From: Rhopalosiphum padi
Taxonomy: Eukaryota; Arthropoda; Insecta; Hemiptera; Aphididae
Assembly: GCF_020882245.1 (NCBI RefSeq)
Contig: NC_083598.1
Span: forward strand, 85,875,714 to 85,939,713
Reading direction: 5' to 3'
DNA: 64,000 nt
The position numbers were made by a program, and so were the translations under genes. This document shows, in pieces, positions 24,120-37,000 of this stretch. A model generated the notes under the pieces. It saw nothing but the letters and a program-made list of their open reading frames with translations. It searched no databases and had not been told where the DNA came from. Positions within the stretch are counted from its first letter, which is position 1. Each line of letters begins with the position of its first letter.

Positions 24120-24268
24120 AATGATTTTTGGGGATTGTGGGTGGCTGAAGGTGCAGATATGGAAGGCTTTGCTCCGCACAGTAATGTGATATTGAATTTT
24201 GTTTGGAACGCTCGTTCATCCAACATCCACTGAGTCCCCCTTCTAGTTTTTTTCCAAATCAAGCACTG
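24120..24268. mobile_element. Right-end fragment related to the 38368-38611 MITE
   Basis: Ends ttttccaaatcaagcactg, closely similar to the right terminus ttttccaattcgagcactg of the element at 38368-38611. The left end was not located, so the start coordinate is approximate. Confidence 0.4.
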
Positions 24269-24281
24269 AATATATTAAAAT

Positions 24282-25149
24282 CAGGCACGTAACTAATCAG
24301 AAATCTAGGTGGGTCCAGCCTACTCTAAATTTACTATGACATTAGGACATTAATTTTTCTTTAATATTTTTCAAAGAAAAAAATTTACTTAACGAATACA
24401 AATTGTAAGTAAAATATAATTATATAATATTTACAATAAAAATTATACATATTTTCAAAATATAAATTGCGTTTACAGGAATATAACAGATCAACTTTAC
24501 AGTTGACTACAGTTTAGGGGGACCTCCCCAATTGGCCCTTATCGGCCTTATTAAGAATAATCATTTTTTTTTAGTATAATGAAACAATAATTATTGGCCA
24601 ACCCTATGAATATTTTCTAGCAACGTGCCGCAGTGGTGTGTTTAAGGGGTGGGCTTGGTAGGCAGGTGCCCACCCACATTTTTATATAAGTACTAGACTA
24701 GTATAAGTCCGATGCTCAATGAAAAATTGAAAAATGAAAATATGATTTATAGTTAGAAAAAAATTGTTTTGATTAGGTTAGGTAGGTATAATAGGTATTT
24801 CAATAAAAATGTAAGATTTGAATATTTAAAGAGAAATTGTGGATTTATTTTATGTAATATACAGAATATTGTATTCTAAATATCGTTTTTGTTTCCATAA
24901 CTTTTTCTATTACAATTATTTTTAGTTTATGGTTAATCTAAGAACCAAAATAATTTTTATGATAAAGTTTATGTTTTAATAAAAGATAAGCTACCATTTA
25001 TTATAAAAATATTGAAATTAGTCATTTAGAATAAAAATACTAAAACTTGAATAGATCAAATTATAATATGGGAGGGGTAAAACCATTTGAACTTAACTTT
25101 TGTGGCCCATCCACAAAAAAAGTTCTGGACACGCCACGTTATGTGCCAG
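24282..25149. mobile_element. hAT-like element interrupted by a second one
   Basis: The left end CAGGCACGTAACTA pairs with the inverted sequence TAGCAACGTGCC near 24620. That arm is split by the element at 24631-25140 and resumes as atgtgccag. Outer flanks ATTAAAAT (24274-24281) and ATTATTAT (25150-25157) agree at six of eight bases. Non-coding. Confidence 0.55.
24631..25140. mobile_element. hAT-like MITE inserted in another element
   Basis: Begins CAGTGGTGTGTTTAAGG and ends CTGGACACGCCACG, resembling the CAGTGGCG(T/G)... termini of hAT elements. Flanks ACGTGCCG and ATGTGCCA agree at six of eight bases. No transposase frame. Confidence 0.55.
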
Positions 25150-27875
25150 ATTATTATATAATATTATTATTAACTTTTAACTTATAAGTCAACATTGGTG
25201 TATAGTGATATACTATATTCAGAAAATAATAATTTACGTAATTTTGTCGAAATTTTAACTTAAAATGCCTGTACAAATCTCAAATATAAAATTGGTCTTG
25301 TATAGTTATATACTTAATTATATGGTATAGGTATAGGTATATAGCATATGGGCCCCGGCCGGCTCTATAGAAGAGAATATCCCGAACGCGACTTCAAGCA
25401 CGGCGGACTCCGGTCGGCCCACCAAGACCATGGCGTTGAACATATCACATAATAATGTAATGTAATTTTTTTTGTTAGATAAACCAACTCTAAATTGATA
25501 TAATATGATTATAAATTATAATATTGATCATAATGGGAGATTTACTTCAATAATTAGCATATATTACATATATAGTTAGGTGAAGTAAATGGTAAATTAT
25601 AAAGTAAAAGTAAATTATATTATGTGTTTTAAAATAATAATCAGCACCATAGATTATAAAATACTAATTACTATAATATAGTACTTATAATCAAGCACTT
25701 ACTTAAATGTGTAAAAGCAGATAATATAATAAGCATTTAAGTAGTAATATAGTATTCTAGTAAATCCAAAGGCGTCTGATAATATATAGGTATTACAAAA
25801 TACATACTACATTATCATTGGGTATGAAATATGAATATAAATTTTAATATACAACTATGTAGGTATAATAGATAATTCTGTTTTTATATTATAATGCTAT
25901 CAGCTATCATAATTCATAATATATTATCAATCATATAATATTAACCTTCTAGTAGGTTATTGCTGTGGCGGGGTGCATATATCGCACCGGCGCTTATATG
26001 CTATTACCATTGCTTATTATTTTATTGATAAATGGTAATACTCACTGACGAATTGTGCCCAAATCCGGGACTTAGTAATTACAACGGCTCCCTTCTATGT
26101 TTCGAATCAGAACAGCTAGTCCACGCTAATCTAAAACTAAATCAGTTTGTGAAACCGCCCTAGATCCTACAAATGATACCACAAAGAAGAGAGACTTCCT
26201 GATCACCCAAACTTACTAGCAAAAAACCCAATGCCCGGAAATTTCCCAAAAAGATTAAAAAGAAAATATTAATACTAACCTCTTAAACTAATCCAATCGT
26301 CGGAGTGTTGCCAGTGGGTGGCTTCTTCACCCAAATGGTAAATTGTATATCTTTTAAACCTAATTCTGTACCATCACTTATGCTTATTGTATTAAAATTG
26401 TATATATATTGTATAAATCAAATAAAAATAAGAAAAAAAAAGATGTTAAAAGAACCCATATAATAATAATTGACGTAAATTTAATATCTAAATTTCAAAG
26501 AATATGTTGAAATTTTATAGGTATTATGTGTAATTTAAAAGTAAAATAACTTGAAATATTAATTGTTATACATTTAAGTCATTTAACTAATCTGAATTTT
26601 AAATATTTTTTGAGTTTGAATACAGGTAATCTGAGGTTAAAAGAATAATATTAATACACTCGTAACTGGTAACTAAATCGTACAACAAGATTATTACAAT
26701 TTACACGATTGACGGGCACGGATGAACGATGGCTGAATATTGAATATTTTTTACAGATATTCAATCTATACCAATTGGCATTATATAGTAATTTGGCAGT
26801 TTATCGCTGTATATTATTACGTACGTTCTTCGAAGTTCGAATTGCCGAATGCTATTATTATCACCAAGACACCAAATACCAATAATAGATATCGCAAGCG
26901 TCGTAATTTCGGGGAAAATATAAATATTTTAATAGCCGTAACAAAAATTAAAATATGTGGACATTCCTATACCTACGATTGAAATCATGAAATGTATGTG
27001 TAATCCGCGTTTAAATATCGTAATACTCGTAACAGTCATAACAGCTAGTGAGCTAGTCAAAACCCGAGCGTCCCGAGCGAATAATATATCATAGCCTAAC
27101 ACTTGACCCGGAGGGGAGGTCTAGACTCTAAACCCCACTGCAAACGTGGATTCTCATACAGGGAATGGTACTTATGAACATAAGTTCTTCCTACTATAGT
27201 ATGTAAAAACTAGATGTTAAAAAGGAAACATTTACTTATAATATGTTAGCAAAAATCACATTAACCTACGAACCGACTTTGGTTAGGGTTTCACTGTTAT
27301 TCAAAGGACGTATTAAGTAAAGGTAAAAGGTTATACGTTATATTATAAACGTTATAGGTTATTTTTTATCCACCATATATTAATTCTTGAATATTGATAC
27401 ATTACACATGCCTCACTTGTTTACACACGAATTTTTTTATTTTTTTATTTCTAATTTCTGTTGATAACATGAAAAATAACAATAACTATATACATATATA
27501 TATTATATATATAAAACCGGTATGATTCCTTTAAAAAAATTAAATTTGGCTCGTTATTTATTATTGTTGATATATGCATATTTAATCTATAACATAAACA
27601 GTGCTTAACTTCCAAGCTAACAAGGCAAACTAGGTAGCTGCATATAGAGGTCCTTAACTTTTTGGGGCCCAAACCCCCGGCCAAGTACCAAAAAAAAGAC
27701 ACAAAATGGATCAACGTGAAGAAATACGATATTTTAATATTTATATATATTTATTCGTTTTTCGTGTATAAAATATTATTTATTTATTTTAAGGCTTAGA
27801 TAGAAATAGACTTTTAAGAATATTATTATGAGGTAGGTAAAGTAACTACTAACTTGGAAATTAATATTTTTTTAT
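25150..27875. other. AT-rich intergenic DNA with two GC-richer islands
   Basis: Mostly AT-rich with no supported gene. A short GC-rich, exon-like patch at 25346-25456 is discussed among the findings. A second less AT-rich stretch at about 25975-26340 looks like an old repeat but has no clear ends. Frames at 26740-26982 and 27451-27714 are unsupported. Confidence 0.4.
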
Positions 27876-28031
27876 CAGTGGCAGATTCAAGGGCGCCGAG
27901 AGGCCAGTCATATTATGTCTGTAAGCCCTAAAATCAAATCCTATCCTAAATATTGTGTTTACAAAATTATATAATATGAATATAATATGAAAAATTGTGG
28001 ACCCCCAAAAAAAAAATTTTATCCGCCACTG
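27876..28031. mobile_element. Short hAT-like MITE
   Basis: Ends CAGTGGCAGATTCAAGG and (inverted) CAGTGGCGGATAAAATT form imperfect terminal repeats around 156 bp. Target duplications are not clear in the T-rich flank. Confidence 0.55.
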
Positions 28032-28360
28032 TATGTTACACTATATTGTTAAGGATGTATAATGTGATAATGTGTATCGGAATCGTATACTTTATATATT
28101 TTTAAAAGCAGTTTTTATTAATATATTTTTAAAGGTCCCTTCTTTAGTAGCTGCCTTGGGACCCTTAAGTTCGACACTGAACATATAAATAGATAATTAT
28201 TATCTTTACTATAGATTCTATAGATACTCTGTATAGGTATCCTATGGCCCTATAATAGGACTATATACCACTTGGTTACTTTTCTTTTTGTGAGAGTCGA
28301 GAGAAGTATATCAACGTGGACACGTGGTACAGAATCACTTAAACTAAACATAAGATTGTA
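28032..28360. other. AT-rich spacer
   Basis: Nothing recognised between the MITE on the left and the CpG-richer block on the right. Confidence 0.4.
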
Positions 28361-28866
28361 TTTACAGGCGGCGTAATATGTTTGTAATGCGGTGTGTTAA
28401 CTCATGTAAGAACGATCGGCTGCAAAGAAAAGAAAATTCGCACAATTATTATTCCTTTAAAATAACTTTTACCGCGGAATTCCACCACGGATAGGTATGA
28501 TATTATATGTAATAAGAGTCCGTAAAATCTTATAATAATTTCTACAGAACACATCAGGCGAACAATGTGCCAAATCAAGCCTACAGATAATTCGGGTCAG
28601 CGTCAATAGAATTATTACTATAATACACGTTGTTATTATTATATAGGTACATTCGATCAATTTAAAAGAAAAAAAAGTTAAATCGCCTACACAAACACGG
28701 GAGATCAATATATTATAAATCTTCCGCCGCGCGTATTATTCGCGTTTCATTGTATTCTAGATATCGGCGGTATTTAGCCCGGGGCGGTTGGTCTGGTCCA
28801 CGGTTTGTCTCGGATCATCGATTGGTGGCGTTTTCCTATGTATATATATATTATATATCCATATGG

Positions 28867-28913
<47 letters not shown>

Positions 28914-29570
28914 TGATCTATACGTAGTACGTACGTCACACAACCTAACATATAATATAGAAAGATAGGATAATACTAATAATAATAATAATATATGTGT
29001 CCGAGCCCTGCGGTTTCCCCTCAGCCTCCGAAGCCTACTGTAATAACAACAACAATCAACAATGTGCAGTGCGTATATAACAATCACAATGGCTCTGTGA
29101 CTCGTGGTATTATATTCATCGTACCTATATATATTCGTATATGTATACACAGGTCAGTGCCCAATGCCCATACACATTATATACCTATGCATTATATATA
29201 TATATACGTTATTATGTGCGTGTGTCGTGTGTATACATGCATTGATGAGTTATTATTGAATATAGTGCGTAAAAGGGACACAACAACACCGCTACGTGGA
29301 GGGTCTGACAGGTCATCGCGAGTGTTTTGCAAAAACGAAAGAAAAATCGTACACAAAACGTCAAAACGGGCGTAAACGTGTGTATTTTTATACCAGTTAC
29401 ATTGTTGCTTACAGCCAAAATTCCAAAAACGTATTGTGCACCCATATACAAACGGACTTGTCGGTTCGGCGGCGGAGCAGAAGCTGCAGCAGTACCCGCG
29501 GGCCGCGGCGTGAATCGACATCCGCCGCGGATATTTGAATATTTCACACGTATTGTTATACGCTATTAAA
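28361..29570. other. CpG-richer block with (TA)n, possible regulatory region
   Basis: Mixed block holding GC-rich pieces (28725-28830, 29000-29050, 29280-29330, 29460-29540) around a (TA)n run at 28870-28908. Several overlapping frames exist in both strands, none with a recognisable domain. The many CG dinucleotides (ccgcgggccgcggcg near 29500) suggest an unmethylated island, promoter or enhancer rather than protein. Confidence 0.35.
28870..28908. repeat. (TA)n microsatellite
   Basis: About 19 TA units without interruption. Confidence 0.95.
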
Positions 29571-29646
29571 CATCATATAGATTAGGATTTAGGACTCAAT
29601 GCGACTTGTTGACATCCGACGACTTACTCATGGTCGAGTCTTTAAA

Positions 29647-29764
29647 CCGGAGGTCTTCAATATTTGTAGGCAGCGGGCCTCCTATTATATTTTTTAAATC
29701 TCTTAAAATGTGTTCGCTGGTCTCAAATTATAAGGGCAAGAATGACATATCTTGAAGACCCCTG
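29647..29764. mobile_element. Very short hAT-like MITE
   Basis: Inverted ends GGTCTTCAA on the left and TTGAAGACCCCTG on the right enclose about 118 bp. The CAGGGGTCTTCAA terminus is hAT-like; the left terminus has decayed to ccggaggtcttcaa. Confidence 0.45.
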
Positions 29765-30773
29765 CTCTAGGGCGATAGTGAATTCGATTGATTTAAGTAC
29801 ATTATATTATAAATAGGGTGCTTCTAAATAGTGAACGTTTTTTTTAGGAACGGGAACATATTTATTATTTTAATTCCTTAAATACATGTCACTGTAATAT
29901 AACAAATACTTTTATATTTTAATTTTTGATTTTGATAATTTTTTCGTTACTGAATAATGTAATATTGTGTATTAAGTGAATAAAAGTTTACAACAACTTT
30001 CCCATCAATAAGTATTGGAACAAAAAGGTTATGATAACAACCGAAATTGAAATGGATAAAATGTCAGCGCCGGAGAGTGAAGGGTATTTTATATTTATAG
30101 AGATTAGTGATTACGATATTTATAAAAAATAATTAAGATTAAAAAGTACTTGATAAATATATCATACCAAATAGTCAAACGGTTCCATACGATACCGACC
30201 GACCGGTCAAACTGTATCTCCAAATAGTCCAAATCCTAATAATAGTTGTCGGTTTAGACGGAAAAATTTCGTTAAATACTAAACCAGTGTAGAAAAGTAA
30301 TAAACTCTGACGAACCATAACTAACACCCTTTATATTATAAACCACAAAATTGGTAAGCTAATAATCGTGATAGTTTCTTTTGGTCAGTCTTAGGAAACT
30401 TCTATCATCAGCATCCAATGTTTGTTTTATCCATATCTATTATCTGTCAACCTATACTGCAGTTAGACTCTCGATCAAACAATTTTCGCGTCAGCGTATA
30501 CAAGTGCGTATTACGAATACTCACTTTCTAACAAAACTTATCTTGATCATCTTTGGTCTAATGAAATGTAACAACCGTTTCCCAAAAATTACGCCCCGGA
30601 CAATGCGTTAAGGTAAGATATATCAGTCCCTTTATAAGTTAAAAGTTATATGATTCATAGCTTCAAATGCTTCAATGTTCATTGTAGAAATAAACAGTTT
30701 GTGACTTACTGTTTTCTATATGACAGTTTATAATTTATTTTACTCGTATGATAACATTTAAATATATAATACA
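29765..30773. other. AT-rich spacer
   Basis: No gene, repeat or RNA recognised. A plus-strand frame at 30381-30611 is unsupported. Confidence 0.4.
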
Positions 30774-31064
30774 TTAATACGCGAATACAATGGCTTTAGC
30801 CTCTACAGAAATTTCAAGAATATTTAAAAATACTTTAAACATTTTGTGAACGTATTGCGTGAGAATAGTGAGACACGGGTAGCCATGTATTAATGTTGTA
30901 ATTTTATGAAGATATCTGTAAATTGCAGTCAGCAATAAACATATGTCGTCAGCATACAAAACGTATAAAGACAGAAGGATCCTAGTTAAGCTACTCCTTG
31001 AGTCTCCTAAATAACAAATTATCAATTTTCCCCTCTGTAAACAAAAGTACGTACTATACATCAT
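30774..31064 (-). pseudogene. Decayed non-LTR reverse transcriptase fragment
   Basis: The 96-codon minus-strand frame contains LLSLYVLYADDICLLL. YADD is the catalytic box of reverse transcriptases, and about 45 residues later comes a KAIVF-type motif, as in jockey/CR1-like elements. The usual stretch of about 25 residues between the LSLYV and YADD motifs is missing, so an internal deletion is likely. No flanking endonuclease or further RT blocks were recognised. A chance match cannot be excluded because only two motifs are present. Confidence 0.45.
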
Positions 31065-33280
31065 ATTCTAAATTATCACTGATTAGCTGTGTTCTCCGCT
31101 TCTCCATACATAGAATTCATATAGTTACCAAATAGTTTGTTTTAATATATTTATTGTACATGCGTAACAGTTTATACCACACGTCTAATTATTCTCCTTT
31201 ATTTCCCAAATTTAGTTTTATGTATACTAAATGTCTAGTCTAATAGTATACTGCTCGTGTTCAAGTTCAATGTAGATTGTAGGCGTAAATATAATGGTGG
31301 CCACAATAGCGACGACCCTTCCTCAAATGTCCTATAAAAATGTATTATGTATATATTATTATAACATTTACTTAAAACAATAATAAAAATTATATAATTG
31401 AATATTTATAATTTATATGTTGTTTTAATGTATATAATATTATACAGATGTACGATGTTTTGTGAATCATTATATCTATAAGTCGGTAATTTCTAATCGT
31501 GTTACTAAAAACATGACGACGTTGATGATGCGCATCATCGTTCTTGTCGTAAACTCGTAATAGTTAGCATTTAAACTTCGATACATTGAAATGTTAACTC
31601 TACATTCCTGCAAGATCACCTCATTTTGATTTGAACAAGGTTCGCGAGAGTGATAGTTGGTGTCTCGTGCCTTTTGATCTGCGACAAAAATACTAACTGA
31701 GAGTGAAGCCTGTACGAGACGAGACGACACAAGTGAACCGTGAACCAACTATATACTCTCGTGCTCCCACGTCGCCTCAGCGAGAGTCGGAAAGTAATGA
31801 ACTAGTATGATAAACTTTATCGTAACAATTCAGTTATTGATAGGTTTTCAAAAATAAAAATAAAATTAGATTTTGCCTTATAATTTTGAATCTGTATATG
31901 TTTATACAAATATTTAAGAAATTTTATATTTTTCAATTATTTATAATATTTAAAATTTAGTAACTTAAATAAATAGTGTTCATTTTTTTATGTACCAATA
32001 GTTTTTAATTTTTTTATATTTTGGTTGAAACATTATATTTTATTTTCGATAAAAATTAATATGCGATGAACTACATGGTCCAACAGTCCTATTACCTATA
32101 TTATAATTAATAACATGATGTTTATAATATAAAAGCTCCACCCCCTTAATAAATACTTTGGATTCACGCATGGTTCAATGATATTTATGAATTTTAATGT
32201 TTTAAATTATGTATTGGTTATTTGAATATTTAAAAAAAATTAACTTAACAGAAGTGAATTAATTTTAGGTATCTAACCTACTCTTAACTAAGTTAAAAAT
32301 AATAATAATCAATAGGTAACTATATATTAAACTTTAATATTTTTAAAATTGTTTCTTTCAACCCAACTTAATTTAACTCAATTAAAAAATATCATTGAAT
32401 TGCCCAGACTTGTCTATTATTAACCACCTAATACCTAAACGGAAATACAGTTTTTTTATTAATGCGCGTATTCATACTATATACCACGTTACACAAATAT
32501 ACTATACGTCATACTTTATACATAATATATGCATCCTGTAGGTTATCGTTTTATATTGATAATAAATATTATTCAATAGTATGCAGTCATATCTACAGTA
32601 AGTTGACAACATAATGATTTTAAAGAATTTATTGTGTGATGTGGATTTAGGGCACTGCATTTAACACAATCAAAAGTCGAGAATAATCTTATATTGTCTA
32701 TAATATAAATTAACATTATTGTTATATGTGTAATATGAGATCCTTGATTTATATGATCTTGATTTTAAGTATACTTCAAAAATATATAGTTAAGTACCTA
32801 TTTATCGTTCAAAACCAAAAGTTACAAACTAACTAAATTAAACATAATTATACATAATATACAACACTTATTATAGGTACCTAATACCTATATAGCCTAA
32901 TATGACAAAGTTAAATGTTATATAACTGTCGTTTTACATTTTTATTTATGATGACATTATAATATTATATATTTATATTGTATCTGTATATAAATAGGCT
33001 GCAGGGAACTTCAACTAAACATAAATTCAATTGAGTGTCTGTGGCATTTATTGTGATAAATAACTAATCGTAGTAATATCATCAGTTATTTATGAGTGTG
33101 GCAGATTTGAACATTAATTATTATACAGGTGTTTGTCCTGTTGAGCTATTTTGTTGAACCGAATCGCCTACATACATTTTGCAACTGCAGACAATATAAA
33201 AGCGAACACGACCCAGAGACAATATTATGACTCCACATAATAAATCATAGTAATAGCAATAAAAGTAATAATAATAAAAA
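31065..33280. other. AT-rich intergenic DNA
   Basis: No supported gene. A slightly GC-richer part at 31600-31800 overlaps a 90-codon minus-strand frame (31476-31748) that has no recognisable motif. Confidence 0.4.
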
Positions 33281-34030
33281 GGGAAGACGACTCATCCGTG
33301 TATACCTACGTCTGAGACCAGTGCGCGCGCGCGGACACACACACACACAACGTAATGGGGAATACTGGTAATGTGATTTGTGAATGTTGTCAAACATACT
33401 CCGACGATCACCAAGTGGAAGGGAAAAAAATCATTTACAGACTCTGCGAGCGGTCCATTTATTATTGACCCTTTAAAATTATTATTTGCCATGTTGAACC
33501 TGCGGGTTTTTGAAATTGGGTTTGTTGTGTAAAGAAAGACGGTGTGGGATGGAGAAACAGATAAGTATCGCGGCATCCCCTTGTACACGCCGCGTGTTTC
33601 ACAAAAAATAATAATAATAAAAAGAAATACAAGAATAATATTGTTTAAACGGTTTTCATCTCTTTCTTCGTTTTATTTTTTCTTGCCGAAACCGCACACA
33701 CGACGCCGCGCCGCCTTTTTGGCTTCTTCTTTCACAAAAACTCTCCATATCCACATATCACCCCTCCCCCCGTTACATAGCCAATGGGAAATTAAATCCA
33801 AATACATACAACGTCTTCCAAGGTAGCTCTACTAACGCCATTAATTGTTGCATATAAACGGCGCGATGAGAAAGGGCGAGTGATCGAGAGGAAGCCGCGT
33901 TCAATGAGATCAATGAGAGTCGGCGGCGGAATGCTATATCGCGGTATAACAATATGTTTATGACTGATGGGAAGGGGCGAAGGAAGGGCGATCATTTTCA
34001 CCACATCCGTAACGTATACGCATATTTTAG
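33281..34030. other. GC-richer block, function unknown
   Basis: Contains a (GC/CA) dinucleotide run at 33326-33352, CpG-rich pieces at 33690-33720 and 33860-33950, and purine-rich words. Frames on both strands (33292-33588, 33542-33826, 33792-34037) overlap each other and lack motifs. Possibly regulatory. Confidence 0.35.
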
Positions 34031-37000
34031 AATTCACATAATATGGATTTACGATTTACGTATCATATTATTGTGACCATAACCCAAACCGAATTCTCAA
34101 ACAAAATTTTTCATTTTAATAAAAATACATAATATATACCGTTTATACCAATATATTACAACTTATTAATATATAGAACTTAATTTTTATATATTGTGTT
34201 CTTTAAATTATTGTTTAACTAATTATAAATAATATTTGTGTAAAATTGTCAATACCACGTAATATAGTATTATAATAAATATAATCGTATAACATTCGAA
34301 AAAAGAATTAATCAATGACCACTTAGCTATGCGGCGCATAATTATTATATTTTAATGTACCTAGGAACTAGGAAGTAGGTATATCTATCGATAATGAGAA
34401 TCATTTTCAACCGTAAAACAAATAAATTAATGTATCACAAAATATTATTATTTTAAAATTGATTCGTGGTTTTTTTCAAAGCATTCAATATTACAGTTTA
34501 TTCTAGCATAAATACACTTATAAGTTATAAGTGTTATAACACATACGTTATACATGGAAATATTCAATTATTCAAGAAATATAGTTATGTATACTTATAA
34601 GTTATAATTAATATTATTATTGGTATTGTAAAAATCATTTTTAAAATATATTCTAGATAGAATGTATAGTTCACCATTATGGTGATATATTACCACAAAA
34701 ATGTACTAGGAAAACTTAACAGATAACACTTCTAACAAAGAAAATAATACAAGAGAAAAATTCCTAACTAAAATAAATGATGGTGAGGAAACTTATACAA
34801 TATGAACAAAATATTTTTGATGGAAAAACAAATGGCTCAACATTGAACTAATATAACTAAGTAAATTATTTTTATTTTTTACCACACGGTCAAGAGTAAT
34901 AACATTGGCAGTTTGAGAATCGTATTATATAAACAAAATAAAGATATCTGTTTACAAAAAATAAATATTCTTAGTTTGATATTATCATATTTCATTACAA
35001 TATTTTAAAATTTGATTAAACTTATTGAATATTCACACGGTTTCATATTTTTTTAAACTTAAACTTAACGTTTAAGTGTGTTGAGGGCTAAATCGTGTCA
35101 AAAAGGAAAAAACGTTATCGTGCTATTTTCATTGTATTATACTGTTTCAAGTAAACAACATACAACACATGACTAACAAATCACATTATCTTATACATAT
35201 TCTATAATTTCACGGCTCACTGACTTATGGCTTATTATTTTAATTGTTATTTTCCCTTTTTTGCTTGGTAAATACACGTTCCACGATATCTAAATGAGTT
35301 GTAATTGCAAGTGCTGGAGTCGCGTATAGACCAAACAATTGACAAAGTAGTTATATTATGTTCCAGCAACCAGTTATAAGTTATAAGCTGTGGTTGACAG
35401 CTTATCGGACAACTGGATATTTATACGCAACACGTTGTATTATATACTTTAAACATTAATCATACCTAATATTAAATCTATAATGATAACAGTTTTACAT
35501 ATCAGTAAATTTATCCACAGCACTTCACAACAGACACAAACAATGGAAATAATTATAAGCAAATTATATATATATATAAGCTTTTGTCAAGATGTTAAAA
35601 ATATAATTTAGATACATATATAATATATATTATAGGATCAATATGAAGTTTTACTGTAAAGCAGAATGCCTATATATATATATATATAAATATTATAATA
35701 TACTTGTTATATTTGTTGAAATATAAATTATGTTAATAGTATGTGAACAGTTTTATAATCATTCAACTTAGACTTAAATTTAAAAAAATCAAAACAATGT
35801 TTCCGAGCATTTTTACGTTGTCTAGTATAAAAAATTGTAATTGTCGTATATGCCTAAGTTTAGAAAATTTTGTCAGGAAAACTTTAAAAATTATTAAAAA
35901 AAATTATTTTAATTTAATTTATAAAGAGCCTATTTTATTTTAAAATTCTACCTTTGAATATTTTTCTGAAAAAAGGTAGTGGATATAATAATAATAATGG
36001 AAGAGACTACATATGAGAAAAACAGAACTCGCATTTATGTTTTTTTGTGATTAGCTAGTGTACTTTTTAAGAAACTTAAATGTAAGTATATTTTTATTTA
36101 TATAGAATATATAGATTATACTTAATATTTAATAATATTATATGATTATGTCATAAAATAAAAAATATATTGAGCTAGATATCTTCCAAGTTTTAATAAT
36201 TTAAAAACTAATAATTGGGTATACAGTTTGACACCATATGCGTAACATAGAGTTAAAATTAAGAATTTGAGAGGCTAAAGACACATTTTTAATGAAGGAC
36301 TTGGTTTTACTGGAACATACAAATTTTTTGAAGTCATTTATTGTTTAGGAAAGTTTATCACCTGCCTAATAAAGTTTTAAACTATAACGATTAAATTTCT
36401 TTAAATTAACCACACTTTTTACTGTCTGTTAATTAATAATAATGAAAGTATTTACAATTTAGACGGTAGCTATATTCATTTAAAAAAATATAAATTGTTA
36501 ACTTCATAAAATTATTTGTAAATTTAATCAAACAAAATTATTTTCGATGACTGAAAAATTGACAGGTAAATATTATTGAATTAAACAATATTTTCAACAA
36601 ATAACAATTTGTTAGCTTTATATTAAAAATAATTTTATGTTAAACTGTAATAATATTTTTCTTTCTGTGTGATTTATTCCTTGATTTTAGTTCAGACTGT
36701 TCAGAGGCACTTGACACTGTGGCAATAAAGGAAAAGTAACAAATATTGACTAAATAAATTTTTTATAACATGTAAACAAAGTATTAAATGAATAGCAATC
36801 TATTATATGTTATGTATTTGAACATATATAAAAGTGATAAAATTGATTTTCAAGTTGGAAGTTTTAGAAACCATGAGTCAATGTAATGAATTCAATTTCC
36901 AACGTCACTATAATACTTATAGCCTATTCATTGAAGAAATAATAAAAGTGTGATAAAAATGTTCATTTGACTTATGAATACCCTTTATTGTTAAGTTGTG

